The notes under the pieces were generated by a model. It did not search any database. It was not told where the DNA came from and saw only the letters and a program-made list of their open reading frames with translations. Of a stretch of DNA of 64,000 nucleotides, positions 1 to 9,577 are shown one piece after another. A program made the position numbers and the translations under genes. The stretch is taken from NCBI GenBank assembly GCA_028875875.1, contig JAGWUV010000006.1:42209-106208 (forward strand), given 5' to 3'. The first letter of the stretch is position 1; every line of letters starts with the position of its first letter. The DNA comes from Bacteroidota bacterium (GTDB lineage: Bacteria > Bacteroidota > Bacteroidia > Chitinophagales > Chitinophagaceae).

Positions 1-1036
1 CTTTTTGTTTAGACATGCCTGATTTAACCGCCAATGCTGCTCCCCGAATGAGTAACCTTGAGTCGGTGATACCATCATCGGTATGAAAAGCGGTTAGAAC
101 GCCGGCTTTTTCCAGCACGGCACCGGTGGTAAAAGAGTAATCCATGGCTTCCAGTTTACCGCCTGGAGCATCGATCACAATAACAGAACAGGGCACATTG
201 GCTTTGGCTATTTCATCTGCAACTTTCCAACCTTCAGAAACGTGGTGTAATACTACCCTGAAGCCAAATTCCTTACTTAGTCTTATGGCCGTTAAAATAT
301 CGTTTTCCTTATGTGTATGAAAATGAACAATACGTTTGCCATTCAGCACTTCTACCAAAGGCTCTAATCGCAGGTCGCGTTCAGGCATTTTAGTAGAGTC
401 TTTTGCAGCAGCCTCTAATTTCTTTTTATATTCCTGTGCCTTTACAAACAATTCTCTCACCATCGCAGCACTTTTGGCTCTTGTGCCGGGAAACCCTGCT
501 GTACCCCGCATGGGATTGGTTCCGTTGGCCATTTTCATTCCACCATATACTCCTTTTTCATTGGTGATGATGATATCTTCCATCACTTTTCCTTCCCTCA
601 TTTTTACGTACACGGTTTGTCCGCTCATAAGATGACCGCTACCCGGCATGATGTTGATCGTGGTAATGCCACCTGCCAGTGCTTTTTTAAAGCCATCACT
701 GGTAGGATTGATTGCATCAAATGCCCTTGCATCGGGATTCAGTGCTGCGGAGTTATCGCCACCTTCCGGTCCGCCCAGGTGAGAGTGTGTGTCAATGATC
801 CCGGGCATCATCACTTTCCCTTTCACTTCAGTTACAATAGCATTTTCGGGAATTTTCAACGAAGCATCGCCAATAGCAATGATCTTTCCTTTTTGAACAA
901 TCAATGTTCCATTTTCAATCGGAGCTCCCGTAATGGGGTAAATGAGGGCGCCTGTAAAGGCCATCGGCTGTTCCTGTGCAGAGAGCTGCAAGCACAGGAA
1001 AAAAGCAGCAGCAATGGCCACCAATTTTTTTCTCAT
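1..1036 (-). CDS. Secreted amidohydrolase, imidazolonepropionase-like (3' end outside window)
   Basis: The first 345 codons of a metal-dependent amidohydrolase are visible; the C-terminus lies beyond base 1. The ATG at 1036 opens a clear signal peptide (MRKKLVAIAAAFFLCLQLSA, then Q), so the protein is exported. A short beta-sandwich segment (residues 28-78) leads into the HxH metal motif DTHSHLGG (H84, H86). Further candidate metal ligands appear in FHTH and LHHVSEG, and FHTDDG lies near the visible end. This order is that of the amidohydrolase superfamily. Secreted Bacteroidota members are usually annotated imidazolonepropionase-like, but the substrate cannot be read from sequence. It lies downstream of korA in the same direction, separated by a terminator, so it is probably transcribed on its own. 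Confidence 0.85.
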   Translation of the reverse strand, partial: MRKKLVAIAAAFFLCLQLSAQEQPMAFTGALIYPITGAPIENGTLIVQKGKIIAIGDASLKIPENAIVTEVKGKVMMPGIIDTHSHLGGPEGGDNSAALNPDARAFDAINPTSDGFKKALAGGITTINIMPGSGHLMSGQTVYVKMREGKVMEDIIITNEKGVYGGMKMANGTNPMRGTAGFPGTRAKSAAMVRELFVKAQEYKKKLEAAAKDSTKMPERDLRLEPLVEVLNGKRIVHFHTHKENDILTAIRLSKEFGFRVVLHHVSEGWKVADEIAKANVPCSVIVIDAPGGKLEAMDYSFTTGAVLEKAGVLTAFHTDDGITDSRLLIRGAALAVKSGMSKQK

Positions 1037-1130
1037 AAGTAATAGTTGTGGTGTTTATATATGTGATGAATATACAAAACACTTGCTTAATACAGAAGCT
1101 TGTTACGAGTTGTTGCAGTAGTTACCGCAA

Positions 1131-1161
1131 TAAAAAAGAGCCACCTTAACAGGTAGCTCTT
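1131..1161 (-). terminator. Intrinsic terminator of korA
   Basis: An 11-bp stem with one C-A mismatch (arms 1136-1146 and 1151-1161, loop TAAC) is followed on the minus strand by a T6 tract. It lies 20 bases after the korA stop codon. Confidence 0.75.
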
Positions 1162-1180
1162 AACGTTTATAGAAAAAAAA

Positions 1181-3028
1181 TTAAAGCATTTTCTTAATGG
1201 CCTCTACCAGTTCACCTTTGGTGATAGGTATGCCCATGATCTTATTGTATCCTTTGGCATCTACCAGGAATTCATCACGAATGATTTTGATGAGCTGACC
1301 ATTGTTGATCTCCGGGATCAGCACTTTTTCAAAGTTCTTGATGATATCACCTAAGTTTTTAGGGAAAGGACGCAGGTAACGGATATGTGCATGGCTTACA
1401 GAATGGCCTTCTGCCTGTAATTCCAGTACGGCACTCTTGATGGCTCCGTAGGTAGAACCCCAGCCTAATACCAGTACTTTTCCTTTTTCTGCGCCGCTAT
1501 CAATTTTTTGTAAAGGAATATAATCGGCGATCATATCTACCTTAGCCTGTCTTGTTTTCACCATATGCTGGTGATTATCGGCGTCATAGCTAACGTTACC
1601 GGTGATATCCTGTTTTTCTAATCCTCCAATACGGTGTTCTAAACCGGCAGTACCGGGAACTGCCCAGGGACGAACCAGTTTTTCATCACGTTTGTAAGGC
1701 TGGTATTTTTCTTCTCCTTCCGCTAATTCTTTTTTGAATTCAACTTTAATGGGTTGCAGGTCTGCTGAAGATGGGAAACGCCAGGGTTCAGCACCATTGG
1801 CAATGTATCCATCACTCAGTAACATAACCGGCGTCATATGCTGCACTGCAATTCTTACGGCTTCATAAGCTACATCAAAACAATCGCTTGGAGTAGAAGA
1901 AGCGATCACCGGCATAGGGCATTCGCCGTTTCTTCCATAATATGCCTGTAATAAATCACTCTGTTCCGTTTTGGTAGGCAAACCTGTAGAAGGGCCACCA
2001 CGCTGGATATTTATTACTAACAATGGAATTTCAAGCATCACTGCCAAGCCCATAGCTTCTGTTTTTAAAGCTACACCCGGACCTGAAGTTGTAGTGATAC
2101 CCAATGAGCCGCCATAGCTTGCGCCGATTGCAGAAGCGATACCTGCAATTTCATCTTCTGCCTGGAAAGTTTTTATTCCAAAAGCTTTATGCTTACTAAG
2201 CTCATGCAAGATATCTGAGGCTGGAGTGATAGGGTAAGTACCGAGGAAAATAGGTAAACCGCTTTTTTCAGAAGCAGCTATCAAGCCATAAGATAATGCC
2301 TGGTTACCCATGATGCTTCTGTATACACCTGCGGGTAATTTGGCTTTTTCAACTTTATAACGAGTAGTGAACGTTTCGGTAGTATCGCCATAGTTATAAC
2401 CTGCCTGTAATACTTTGATATTACTTTGAAGGATCACATCTTTCTTGCCAAATTTCTCTTTCAGGAAGTCGATAGTGTTATCCAGGTTACGGTTATACAT
2501 CCAATAAATAAAACCAAGAACAAACATGTTTTTGGCACGGTCTCTTTCCTTCACCCCCAGTTCGGCAAAATCTTTCAATGCTTCACGGGTAAGCTTGGTA
2601 ACATCTATTTTTATTACTTCATAGCTATCGAGGCTACCATCTTCCAAAGGATTCACTCCATCGGGATAATTAGCCAATCGAAGGTTCTTCGTATCGAAGC
2701 CATCAATATTGGCAATAATTTTTCCACCGGCTTTTAAACTTTTCAGGTTAGCTTTTAAGGCCGCAGCGTTCATGGCTACAAGCACATCACAAAGGTCACC
2801 TGGTGTAAAAACCTTATTGGAAGAAAAGTGGATCTGGAAACCGCTCACACCGGCTAAAGTACCTTGTGGAGCACGTATTTCTGCGGGGAAGTCGGGGAAG
2901 GTGGCAAGATCGATTCCTAAGAGGGCGGTGTTATTGGTAAACTGCTGTCCAGTTAGCTGCATACCATCACCACTGTCGCCTGCAAACTTGATTACCACAT
3001 CCTGAAGCAATTGTTCTTGTCTACTCAT
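1181..3028 (-). CDS. korA: 2-oxoglutarate:ferredoxin oxidoreductase, fused gamma-alpha subunit
   Basis: This is a 615-residue 2-oxoacid:acceptor oxidoreductase chain. The N-terminal gamma-type domain (about 10-190) carries the family signature KFAGDSGDGMQLTGQQF. The alpha (pyrimidine-binding) domain follows from about 215 with GTYPITPASDILHEL and TTSGPGVALKTEAMGLA. With a beta subunit, such enzymes interconvert 2-oxoglutarate and succinyl-CoA using ferredoxin. KorA is favoured over a pyruvate enzyme because of the gamma-alpha fusion, but substrate assignment is family-based. The TPP-binding beta subunit (korB), normally the next gene, is absent: a terminator and an unrelated amidohydrolase follow, and the upstream gene is divergent. 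Confidence 0.88.
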   Translation of the reverse strand: MSRQEQLLQDVVIKFAGDSGDGMQLTGQQFTNNTALLGIDLATFPDFPAEIRAPQGTLAGVSGFQIHFSSNKVFTPGDLCDVLVAMNAAALKANLKSLKAGGKIIANIDGFDTKNLRLANYPDGVNPLEDGSLDSYEVIKIDVTKLTREALKDFAELGVKERDRAKNMFVLGFIYWMYNRNLDNTIDFLKEKFGKKDVILQSNIKVLQAGYNYGDTTETFTTRYKVEKAKLPAGVYRSIMGNQALSYGLIAASEKSGLPIFLGTYPITPASDILHELSKHKAFGIKTFQAEDEIAGIASAIGASYGGSLGITTTSGPGVALKTEAMGLAVMLEIPLLVINIQRGGPSTGLPTKTEQSDLLQAYYGRNGECPMPVIASSTPSDCFDVAYEAVRIAVQHMTPVMLLSDGYIANGAEPWRFPSSADLQPIKVEFKKELAEGEEKYQPYKRDEKLVRPWAVPGTAGLEHRIGGLEKQDITGNVSYDADNHQHMVKTRQAKVDMIADYIPLQKIDSGAEKGKVLVLGWGSTYGAIKSAVLELQAEGHSVSHAHIRYLRPFPKNLGDIIKNFEKVLIPEINNGQLIKIIRDEFLVDAKGYNKIMGIPITKGELVEAIKKML

Positions 3029-3159
3029 TGGAATAAAAAATTGGGTGCTAAGTTAAGTATATTAAAAACTCCAGAAGGGTGATATTTCGCATTTTTTTGA
3101 ACATTTAAACGCCATCGATTGCGTTAAGGCATATATCTTGCATCTTCCTTGCTTTAATA

Positions 3160-4008
3160 ATGGGCTATATGGGGCACTGTAAAAAAAGAAGTATGATTAG
3201 TTTTTTCTGGTGGATGCTGCTGAGCGGCCTTTTCAGTTGTAATACAATCAATGGCAACAATGCTTTACCTGTTTCGGCTAAGATAGTAACAGATACTGCA
3301 AACAGGTTTGCGTGGAAACCTGTTCACTACGATAGTTCTAAAACATATATCTACCTCACTTTTGATGATGGTCCGCAACATGGTACCATGGCTTGTTTTG
3401 ACCTGTGCCGTCAGATGGGTGTTAAGGCCACTTTTTTTATGGTGGGCCTGCATGAGCAAAAGAAAAGCGATGGAAACACCATTGTGGGGAAAATAAGAGA
3501 TGCCTACCCTCAGATTTTATTGGCGAATCACAGTTTTACACATGCCAATGATAAGTACATCTTTTTTTATAAACATCCGCAGATGGCAGAAGAGGATTTT
3601 TACCAGGCCCAGCAATCATTGCATGTTCCATATAAAATTGCCCGATTGCCGGGTAACAGTGCCTGGGTAAGCAAGGGGAGGATAAAAGCGTCCGGACTGG
3701 TGAAACCCGTGTGTAATTTATTGGATAGTGCAGGCTATAATGTGATTGGATGGGATTTGGAATGGAATTTCAATCATAAAACAGCTAATCCTATCCAGAG
3801 CCCTGAAAAGATGATGGCGCTGGTAGATACCGCTCTGGTGCACAACAGAATGCATACAGCAAAGCACTTGGTAATTTTATCTCACGACAGGATGTTCAGA
3901 AATCCTCAGTACACCGATTCACTGGCAAAGTTTATCAGCTTACTGAAACAAAGGCAGGATTTTATATTTGAAACAGTGGATCATTATCCGGGCTTAAAGC
4001 CTTTTTAA
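3160..4008 (+). CDS. Polysaccharide deacetylase (NodB homology) lipoprotein
   Basis: This 282-residue protein has the NodB carbohydrate-esterase motifs in order: TFDDGP (catalytic Asp and metal Asp), HSFTH (metal His pair), RLPGN, WDLEW and ILSHD. All are intact, so it should be an active metal-dependent deacetylase. The N-terminus has a hydrophobic stretch ending in a lipobox-like LFSC, suggesting a lipoprotein. A second ATG at 3193 sits directly before that stretch and is an equally good or better start. The target could be peptidoglycan or another N-acetylated glycan. It is divergent from korA and has its own upstream region. Confidence 0.87.
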   Translation: MGYMGHCKKRSMISFFWWMLLSGLFSCNTINGNNALPVSAKIVTDTANRFAWKPVHYDSSKTYIYLTFDDGPQHGTMACFDLCRQMGVKATFFMVGLHEQKKSDGNTIVGKIRDAYPQILLANHSFTHANDKYIFFYKHPQMAEEDFYQAQQSLHVPYKIARLPGNSAWVSKGRIKASGLVKPVCNLLDSAGYNVIGWDLEWNFNHKTANPIQSPEKMMALVDTALVHNRMHTAKHLVILSHDRMFRNPQYTDSLAKFISLLKQRQDFIFETVDHYPGLKPF

Positions 4009-4066
4009 TTTTAACGATGTATATTTTGCTAAGTCTATTAACTTTATCATTGCAAAAAATTTAATT

Positions 4067-4834
4067 ATGGCATTATTTGAATCAGGAAATCCAACCCTTT
4101 CTCAAAAATTTTTTAACAAAACAGCCAATGCTTCTTTACAGGCACAAGGCATTATGAGTGTTCGCGGTACACTGAATAAATTCGGTTTTTTAATGATGAT
4201 GGTGATCGGTGGTGCTGTATACACCTGGCATTTGTATGATACCGGTAATCCTACTTTAATGAGTACCCTAATGATGGTGGGCATCTTCGGTGGCCTGATC
4301 GCAGCCCTGGGTATTACATTCAAACCTACCTGGGCAGGTTATTTAGCCCCCGCTTACGGTATACTGGAAGGTTTCTTCATCGGCGGCCTTTCTGCTGTTA
4401 TGAACGATGCTTTCAAAGAAAAATATCCCGGCCTGATCATGCAGGCAGTGGGTTTAACCTTTGGTGTTGCCATCGCTATGTTCCTGCTGTACAATTTCAG
4501 GATCATTAAGGCCACTGAAAAATTCAAGAGCATCATTATCACAGCTACTATGGGTATTGCAATTTTCTACCTGTTGTCAATGGTGGTTCGCATGTTTGGC
4601 GTGAATATGCCTTTCCTGTACGATGCAAGTCCGCTTGGTATTGGTATCAGCTTATTTGTAGTAGCCATTGCTGCTTTGAATCTGATCATCGATTTTGATA
4701 TGATCGAACGTGGTTCCGAAATGGGTGCTCCCCGTTATATGGAATGGTACGGTGCTTTTGGTTTGCTCGTAACGCTGGTGTGGTTGTACATTGAAATTCT
4801 AAAATTATTAAGCCGTTTCGCTAAGAGAGACTAG
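4067..4834 (+). CDS. Bax inhibitor-1 / YccA family membrane protein
   Basis: This is a 255-residue integral membrane protein with about seven hydrophobic segments. It has the family pattern GPAYGILEGFFIGGLSA-like (here APAYGILEGFFIGG) and a C-terminal DFDMIERGSE followed by EWYGAFGL. These match the BI-1/YccA family found throughout Bacteroidota. E. coli YccA modulates FtsH, and a BI-1 homologue acts as a pH-gated calcium leak channel; which applies here is unknown. It stands alone, with a terminator behind it. Confidence 0.9.
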   Translation: MALFESGNPTLSQKFFNKTANASLQAQGIMSVRGTLNKFGFLMMMVIGGAVYTWHLYDTGNPTLMSTLMMVGIFGGLIAALGITFKPTWAGYLAPAYGILEGFFIGGLSAVMNDAFKEKYPGLIMQAVGLTFGVAIAMFLLYNFRIIKATEKFKSIIITATMGIAIFYLLSMVVRMFGVNMPFLYDASPLGIGISLFVVAIAALNLIIDFDMIERGSEMGAPRYMEWYGAFGLLVTLVWLYIEILKLLSRFAKRD

Positions 4835-4861
4835 CTATAACAGTTGACAATTAAAATCACG

Positions 4862-4894
4862 AAAGCCATTGCCTTTGCAGTGGCTTTTGTTTTG
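4862..4894 (+). terminator. Intrinsic terminator after the Bax-inhibitor-1 gene
   Basis: An 11-bp stem with one G-T pair (arms 4862-4872 and 4877-4887) is followed by a T-rich tail, 28 bases past the stop codon. Confidence 0.7.
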
Positions 4895-4939
4895 GTGCAA
4901 AACTCCGTTTTCGTGCATCTTGCATTACAAGTAACTTAG

Positions 4940-6949
4940 ATGAATATTCTTTCAACCATGCAATTCAACAGAGTAGGTTTATCGGACCAGGAATTAATCG
5001 ATGTATATAAACATTTGCTGTTGCCAAGAATGATCGAAGAGAAAATGTTAGTGCTGCTGCGGCAGGGAAAGATCAGTAAATGGTTTAGCGGCATTGGGCA
5101 GGAGGCTATTGCTGTAGGGGCCACACTGGCTTTGCATTCCGATGAGTGGGTGATGCCTTTGCACAGGAACCTGGGGGTGTTTACCACCCGTAAGATGCCA
5201 CTGCATCAATTATTCATGCAATGGCAGGGAAATAAAGAGGGATATTCAAAAGGGCGGGAAAGAAGTTTTCATTTTGGGAGCCAAGAACATTTTATCTGCG
5301 GAATGATCTCGCATTTAGGACCACAGCTGGCAGTTGCTGATGGAGTAGCCTTAGCATATCAACTAAAGAAGGAAAATAAAGTAGCGTTGGCTTTCAGCGG
5401 GGATGGAGGCACCAGTGAAGGTGATTTTCATGAAGCATTGAATGTGGCGGCAGTATGGGATCTGCCTGTGATCTTTTTGATTGAAAATAATGGCTATGGA
5501 TTGAGTACACCGGTGAATGAACAATATCGTTGTGCCAGTCTGGTAGATAAAGCGAAAGGCTATGGAATGGAAGGTGTGCAGATAGATGGAAACAACGTAC
5601 TGAGCGTTTATGATACGGTGAAAGGCGTAAGGGAATACTGCATAAGAGAACAGAAACCTTATTTGATAGAATGCATGACTTTCCGGATGCGTGGCCATGA
5701 GGAAGCCAGCGGTACCAAATATGTTCCGCAGGAATTGTTTGAGGAATGGGGAGAAAAAGATCCTATCCGGAATTATGAGAGCTGGTTGATGGAGCAAAAT
5801 GTTTTTCAACAGGAAGAAATCGATATAATTAAAAATGAGTTCAGGCAATATATCGAGACGGAACTATTGCTGGCCAACCAGTTTAAAAAACTGGAACCTG
5901 ATACTGAAGAAGAACTGAAAGATGTATATGCTCCATTACCTGATGCTGTAAAACGTTTACCAGTACTACATGAAAATAAAGGAACCGAGGAGACCCGTTT
6001 CATTAATGCGATACAGCAAGCACTTCGTCAAGCCATGGATCGTTATGATAATCTGGTATTGATGGGGCAGGATATTGCTGCATATGGCGGTGCCTTTAAA
6101 ATAACGGAGGGATTGGTTGGTATTTTCGGAAAGCAGAGGGTTCGCAATACGCCACTCTGCGAAAGTGCAATAATTGGTTCAGCTTTAGGACTTAGTCTTG
6201 AGGGCTTTAAGAGTATGGTAGAAATGCAGTTCGCTGATTTTGTAAGTGTTGGGTTTAACCAGATCGTAAATAACCTGGCAAAGATTCATTACCGCTGGGG
6301 CCAACATGCTGATGTGGTTATTCGTATGCCTACAGGGGCCGGTGTTGGTGCAGGGCCATTTCATTCTCAAAGTAATGAGGCCTGGTTTACACATGTGCCG
6401 GGCTTGAAAGTGGTGTATCCTTCTAATCCCTTCGATGCAAAAGGATTATTACTCGCAGCGTTTGAAGACCCTAATCCTGTTTTGTTTTTTGAACATAAAG
6501 CATTGTACAGGAGCACCAGCGGTATGGTTCCGGAAGAGATGTACACCGTGGAAATCGGGAAATCTGCTATTGTTTCAGAAGGAACGGATATCAGTATCAT
6601 CACTTATGGGATGGGCGTACATTGGGCCATAGAATATGCAAAGGAGCATACTGATATTTCCTTCGACATTACCGATCTCAGAACGCTGCAACCGTTGGAT
6701 TATAAAATGATTTCCCAATCCGTTCAACGTACCGGGAAAGTATTGATTTTGCATGAAGACACGTTAACAGGAGGGATAGGTGCAGAGATCAGTGCCTGGA
6801 TCAGTGAACACTGTTTCGAAAGCCTGGATGCACCTGTTTTGCGTTGTGCCAGCCTGGATACGCCTGTACCGTTCAATAGCGAACTGGAGAAGAATTTTCT
6901 TGCCAAAGCAAGATTAGATGCTTGTGTAAAAAAACTAATACAATACTAA
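4940..6949 (+). CDS. 2-oxoacid dehydrogenase E1, alpha-beta fusion (branched-chain type)
   Basis: This 669-residue protein joins an E1 alpha half (about 10-320) to an E1 beta half (about 350-669). The alpha half has the TPP motif GDGGTSEGDFHEALN...ENN, and FRMRGHEEAS lies in the loop after it. The beta half contains LMGQDIAAYGG, FADFVSVGFNQI, MPTGAGVGAGPFHSQ and EHKALYR, then a transketolase C-terminal domain (LILHEDTLTGG). E1 decarboxylates a 2-oxoacid and passes the acyl group to E2 lipoyl. Fused E1s of this kind in Bacteroidota are usually assigned to branched-chain 2-oxoacids. E2 and E3 are not nearby, so the true substrate (2-oxoisovalerate, pyruvate or other) stays open. Confidence 0.87.
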   Translation: MNILSTMQFNRVGLSDQELIDVYKHLLLPRMIEEKMLVLLRQGKISKWFSGIGQEAIAVGATLALHSDEWVMPLHRNLGVFTTRKMPLHQLFMQWQGNKEGYSKGRERSFHFGSQEHFICGMISHLGPQLAVADGVALAYQLKKENKVALAFSGDGGTSEGDFHEALNVAAVWDLPVIFLIENNGYGLSTPVNEQYRCASLVDKAKGYGMEGVQIDGNNVLSVYDTVKGVREYCIREQKPYLIECMTFRMRGHEEASGTKYVPQELFEEWGEKDPIRNYESWLMEQNVFQQEEIDIIKNEFRQYIETELLLANQFKKLEPDTEEELKDVYAPLPDAVKRLPVLHENKGTEETRFINAIQQALRQAMDRYDNLVLMGQDIAAYGGAFKITEGLVGIFGKQRVRNTPLCESAIIGSALGLSLEGFKSMVEMQFADFVSVGFNQIVNNLAKIHYRWGQHADVVIRMPTGAGVGAGPFHSQSNEAWFTHVPGLKVVYPSNPFDAKGLLLAAFEDPNPVLFFEHKALYRSTSGMVPEEMYTVEIGKSAIVSEGTDISIITYGMGVHWAIEYAKEHTDISFDITDLRTLQPLDYKMISQSVQRTGKVLILHEDTLTGGIGAEISAWISEHCFESLDAPVLRCASLDTPVPFNSELEKNFLAKARLDACVKKLIQY

Positions 6950-7089
6950 TCAGGCCCGTACTGGAATAAGGCTAATTTATTCACTGCAAACATTTGCAGA
7001 AATGGTTATGTAATATTTAGCTTACATTTGCCGCGATTTAGGCTTGCTTGCCATATTATTTCACCAGTGTATTATTAAACATTAACTGT

Positions 7090-7344
7090 ATGGCAAACGA
7101 AAAATTAAGAAATGCTTGTTTTAAAGCTTTCGAAACCTTTAAAAAAATCAATGACCCTGCCTATTCCGATATCCAGTCTAAACTGGAATTTGTAGTGGGT
7201 AGTTACGACTACGACCAGAACCCGGTTGGGTTATACGAGTTCGGGAATGCGGCGTTACCCCTCTTAAAAGAGATCAAAGAAGCGAATCCAAGAAAAGTAA
7301 CCAAGCAATTATTGACAGATCTGGAAAAAGCATTAGCGAATTAA
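7090..7344 (+). CDS. Small hypothetical protein (84 aa)
   Basis: The product is an 84-residue, mostly helical and charged protein of unknown function with no signal peptide or membrane segment. The ATG at 7090 is chosen over an upstream TTG at 7048 because a -7-like box (TACATTTG, 7023-7030) lies just upstream and the extra residues look non-native. It reads ahead of a convergent acylase gene. Length, ordinary codon usage and a good promoter support a real gene. Confidence 0.7.
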   Translation: MANEKLRNACFKAFETFKKINDPAYSDIQSKLEFVVGSYDYDQNPVGLYEFGNAALPLLKEIKEANPRKVTKQLLTDLEKALAN

Positions 7345-7352
7345 TACAATAT

Positions 7353-7386
7353 AGGACTTATCATTCCCCGGGATGGTAAGTCCTTT
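7353..7386. terminator. Bidirectional terminator overlapping the acylase stop
   Basis: AGGACTTA (7353-7360) pairs with TAAGTCCT (7377-7384), with extra imperfect pairing inside and a short T run. The hairpin includes the last codons of the minus-strand acylase and ends the plus-strand small gene. Confidence 0.5.
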
Positions 7387-9571
7387 CTGCATGCTGTAAA
7401 ACATCTTCCTTGTAAAAGCATACGGGTTTAAGCAGCCCTTTACTGTACATCAGCGCCTGGTCTGTAAAGTGCTTAGAATCTATGTGCCCGCTTTCACCAC
7501 CTGCCAATAAAGATTTGGCTGTAATCCTTTTACCAAATTCAACGGCACAGATAAAGCTGTTCCCATTTACGCCGTATAATTTTCTTGTATTGGGGTAAGT
7601 GCGGCTGGTATAAGAAGGGATTTGCCCCCATTGCGAGGATGTAAAACCAACAGGGATGCTGGGTTGCTGATCATCGAAGGATGGGTCTACAGTATTACTG
7701 ATCCTTTGAAAACGGTTGATCTCTCCCCATTCCTTATTCCATGTGCCGTATCGGCTGATCAGATCATTTACAGCTTTGGAAAATTGTTCCAATAACGCAT
7801 GGCCGTTAGAAGAATTACCTGCGAATGAATTTATTCTTGTAACAATATCATACCCTTTATCATCTACCAAAGTGCTAAGGCTAATAATATTTCTTAATTG
7901 CATTCCCCATGTTACTGCCAGTGTTGTGGCAACGGATGATTCCCCTGAATGCAAATTCCATTGCCTCATTACTTCAATGGGAGCTTTCAATGTTGCAAAT
8001 GAATCGTAACCGGAAGATTGATCATATGCTTTGAGTAAGGCAGGGATTAATTTTTCAAAGAAGGCAAGGTAGGTATCGTAGCCAGTGTTGATCACTTTAT
8101 CCAGTGTATAATTTTTTTCTTTATCCAAAATTCTTACTGCGTTAACACCTCTGAAATTTTCACCATCAGGTGCCATGTATGCAGGATAGCTTTCTTTTTT
8201 AGGACTTGTTATGCCTGTAACGGAAAAGGGTGTAGAGTTGCAATTCTGGATCCAGCCGTTAGCGGGATTGATTACATGCACTATTTCATTTGTTGTATGT
8301 AAACCTTTCCATTCGGTAGCTGTAATAGTGCCATCTACAGGTTTGTTCCAATCGAATTGCTTGTCTCTTACAGGAACATAATTTCCATGCCAGTATGCAA
8401 TATTTCCCTCTGCATCCGCATACACGGTATTATTGGAAGTATTGCCTCGCATATCGAGTACTTTTTTGAAAGCAGCAAAGCTGTTCGCTTTTGTTCTGAG
8501 CCAGCTTTGTTCGAGGCTGATGATAGAGCGGTTGAAAGAACGAACACTGAGCCATTGCCCGTTTTTCCTGGCCATTACCGGTCCATGATGGGTGAATAAT
8601 GTTGTGAAACCTTTTTCAAGAAGCCTGTTGTTTTCTTTGTAATGAATAGTAATGTTTTTTTCTGTTACTGGTTTTTGGGTATGCTCATATTCATATATCC
8701 ACCTACCGTTGAGATTTTTTATTCTTTCAATATAAGCATCTGAAACATCTACCTGGCTGGAGGTATGCATCCAGCCGCAATGTTCATTGAAGCCCTGGTA
8801 TACAAAAAACTGTCCCCAGGTGACAGCGCCATAAGTATTCAATCCTTCTTCACTGATCATATGTACTTCCGGCCGAAAATAAAAAGTTACATGCGGATTG
8901 ATGTATAAAATTGCATGGTGGTTTTGTGTGATGGAAGGCGCAAAGGCAAAGCCATTAGAACCGGTAGGGTTTTCTTCTCTGCTAAAACTCAGTGTACCTG
9001 TTTTAGTAGTTTTAATATCTTTTTGAGATGTTGAAAGCGGATTACCATAGAGGTTTTCGAGATCCTTATCCGTTAATCCTGCCGTACTGATAGCTCCAAT
9101 GCTACCGTCAGTCCATAATAAAGGATACCAGGGTTTGAAATGATGTAATAATGCAGGATGTGTTTCAGGATGTTTGTATAAGTAAAAATTGATACCATCT
9201 GCAAAAGCATCCAATAAACGGTGCAGCCATAGCGGGCTATTTTGATAATCTTTTACTGCATCTGCAGAATCAATCACAAGGCGGGTTAACAGGTCATTGT
9301 AAATATCTTTTGAGCCATTCACTTCAGCGAGCCTGCCAAGCTTCTCGATATAATTCATTTCTACACGGTTGAAATCATCCTCACACTGTGCATACATCAA
9401 CCCAAAAACCGCATCTGCATCTGTTTTGCCGTATATATGTGGAATGCCCCAATTGTCGCGAATAATCGTTACATACTTCGCTTCATTTTCACAACGTTGT
9501 ATATCCTTGCCTGTAAAATGTTGTGCGGTTAGTTGTAGGGGGAACAATAAAATGAGGATCATTTTTTTCAT
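7361..9571 (-). CDS. Penicillin acylase family protein (Ntn hydrolase)
   Basis: This 736-residue secreted protein (signal peptide MKKMILILLFPLQLTAQ) has the penicillin amidase layout. An alpha part carries IIRDNWGIPHIYG and the ExxGR-like EKLGRLAEV. Near residue 205 comes GSNGFAFAPS, in which the Ser after the Gly is the expected autoprocessing site and N-terminal nucleophile. The beta part has NPHVTFYFRPE, GFNEHCGWMHT and MRGNTSNNTVYADAEGNIAYW. Relatives hydrolyse amide bonds of penicillins, aculeacin or acyl-homoserine lactones; the substrate here is unknown. Its start lies 6 bases after the stop of the N-acyl-D-amino-acid deacylase gene, so the two are surely co-transcribed. Confidence 0.88.
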   Translation of the reverse strand: MKKMILILLFPLQLTAQHFTGKDIQRCENEAKYVTIIRDNWGIPHIYGKTDADAVFGLMYAQCEDDFNRVEMNYIEKLGRLAEVNGSKDIYNDLLTRLVIDSADAVKDYQNSPLWLHRLLDAFADGINFYLYKHPETHPALLHHFKPWYPLLWTDGSIGAISTAGLTDKDLENLYGNPLSTSQKDIKTTKTGTLSFSREENPTGSNGFAFAPSITQNHHAILYINPHVTFYFRPEVHMISEEGLNTYGAVTWGQFFVYQGFNEHCGWMHTSSQVDVSDAYIERIKNLNGRWIYEYEHTQKPVTEKNITIHYKENNRLLEKGFTTLFTHHGPVMARKNGQWLSVRSFNRSIISLEQSWLRTKANSFAAFKKVLDMRGNTSNNTVYADAEGNIAYWHGNYVPVRDKQFDWNKPVDGTITATEWKGLHTTNEIVHVINPANGWIQNCNSTPFSVTGITSPKKESYPAYMAPDGENFRGVNAVRILDKEKNYTLDKVINTGYDTYLAFFEKLIPALLKAYDQSSGYDSFATLKAPIEVMRQWNLHSGESSVATTLAVTWGMQLRNIISLSTLVDDKGYDIVTRINSFAGNSSNGHALLEQFSKAVNDLISRYGTWNKEWGEINRFQRISNTVDPSFDDQQPSIPVGFTSSQWGQIPSYTSRTYPNTRKLYGVNGNSFICAVEFGKRITAKSLLAGGESGHIDSKHFTDQALMYSKGLLKPVCFYKEDVLQHAERTYHPGE

Positions 9572-9577
9572 AGCTTA

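Noticed and set aside
2426..3005. Plus-strand frames inside korA
   Set aside because: They are shadows of a confidently assigned gene and show no independent features.
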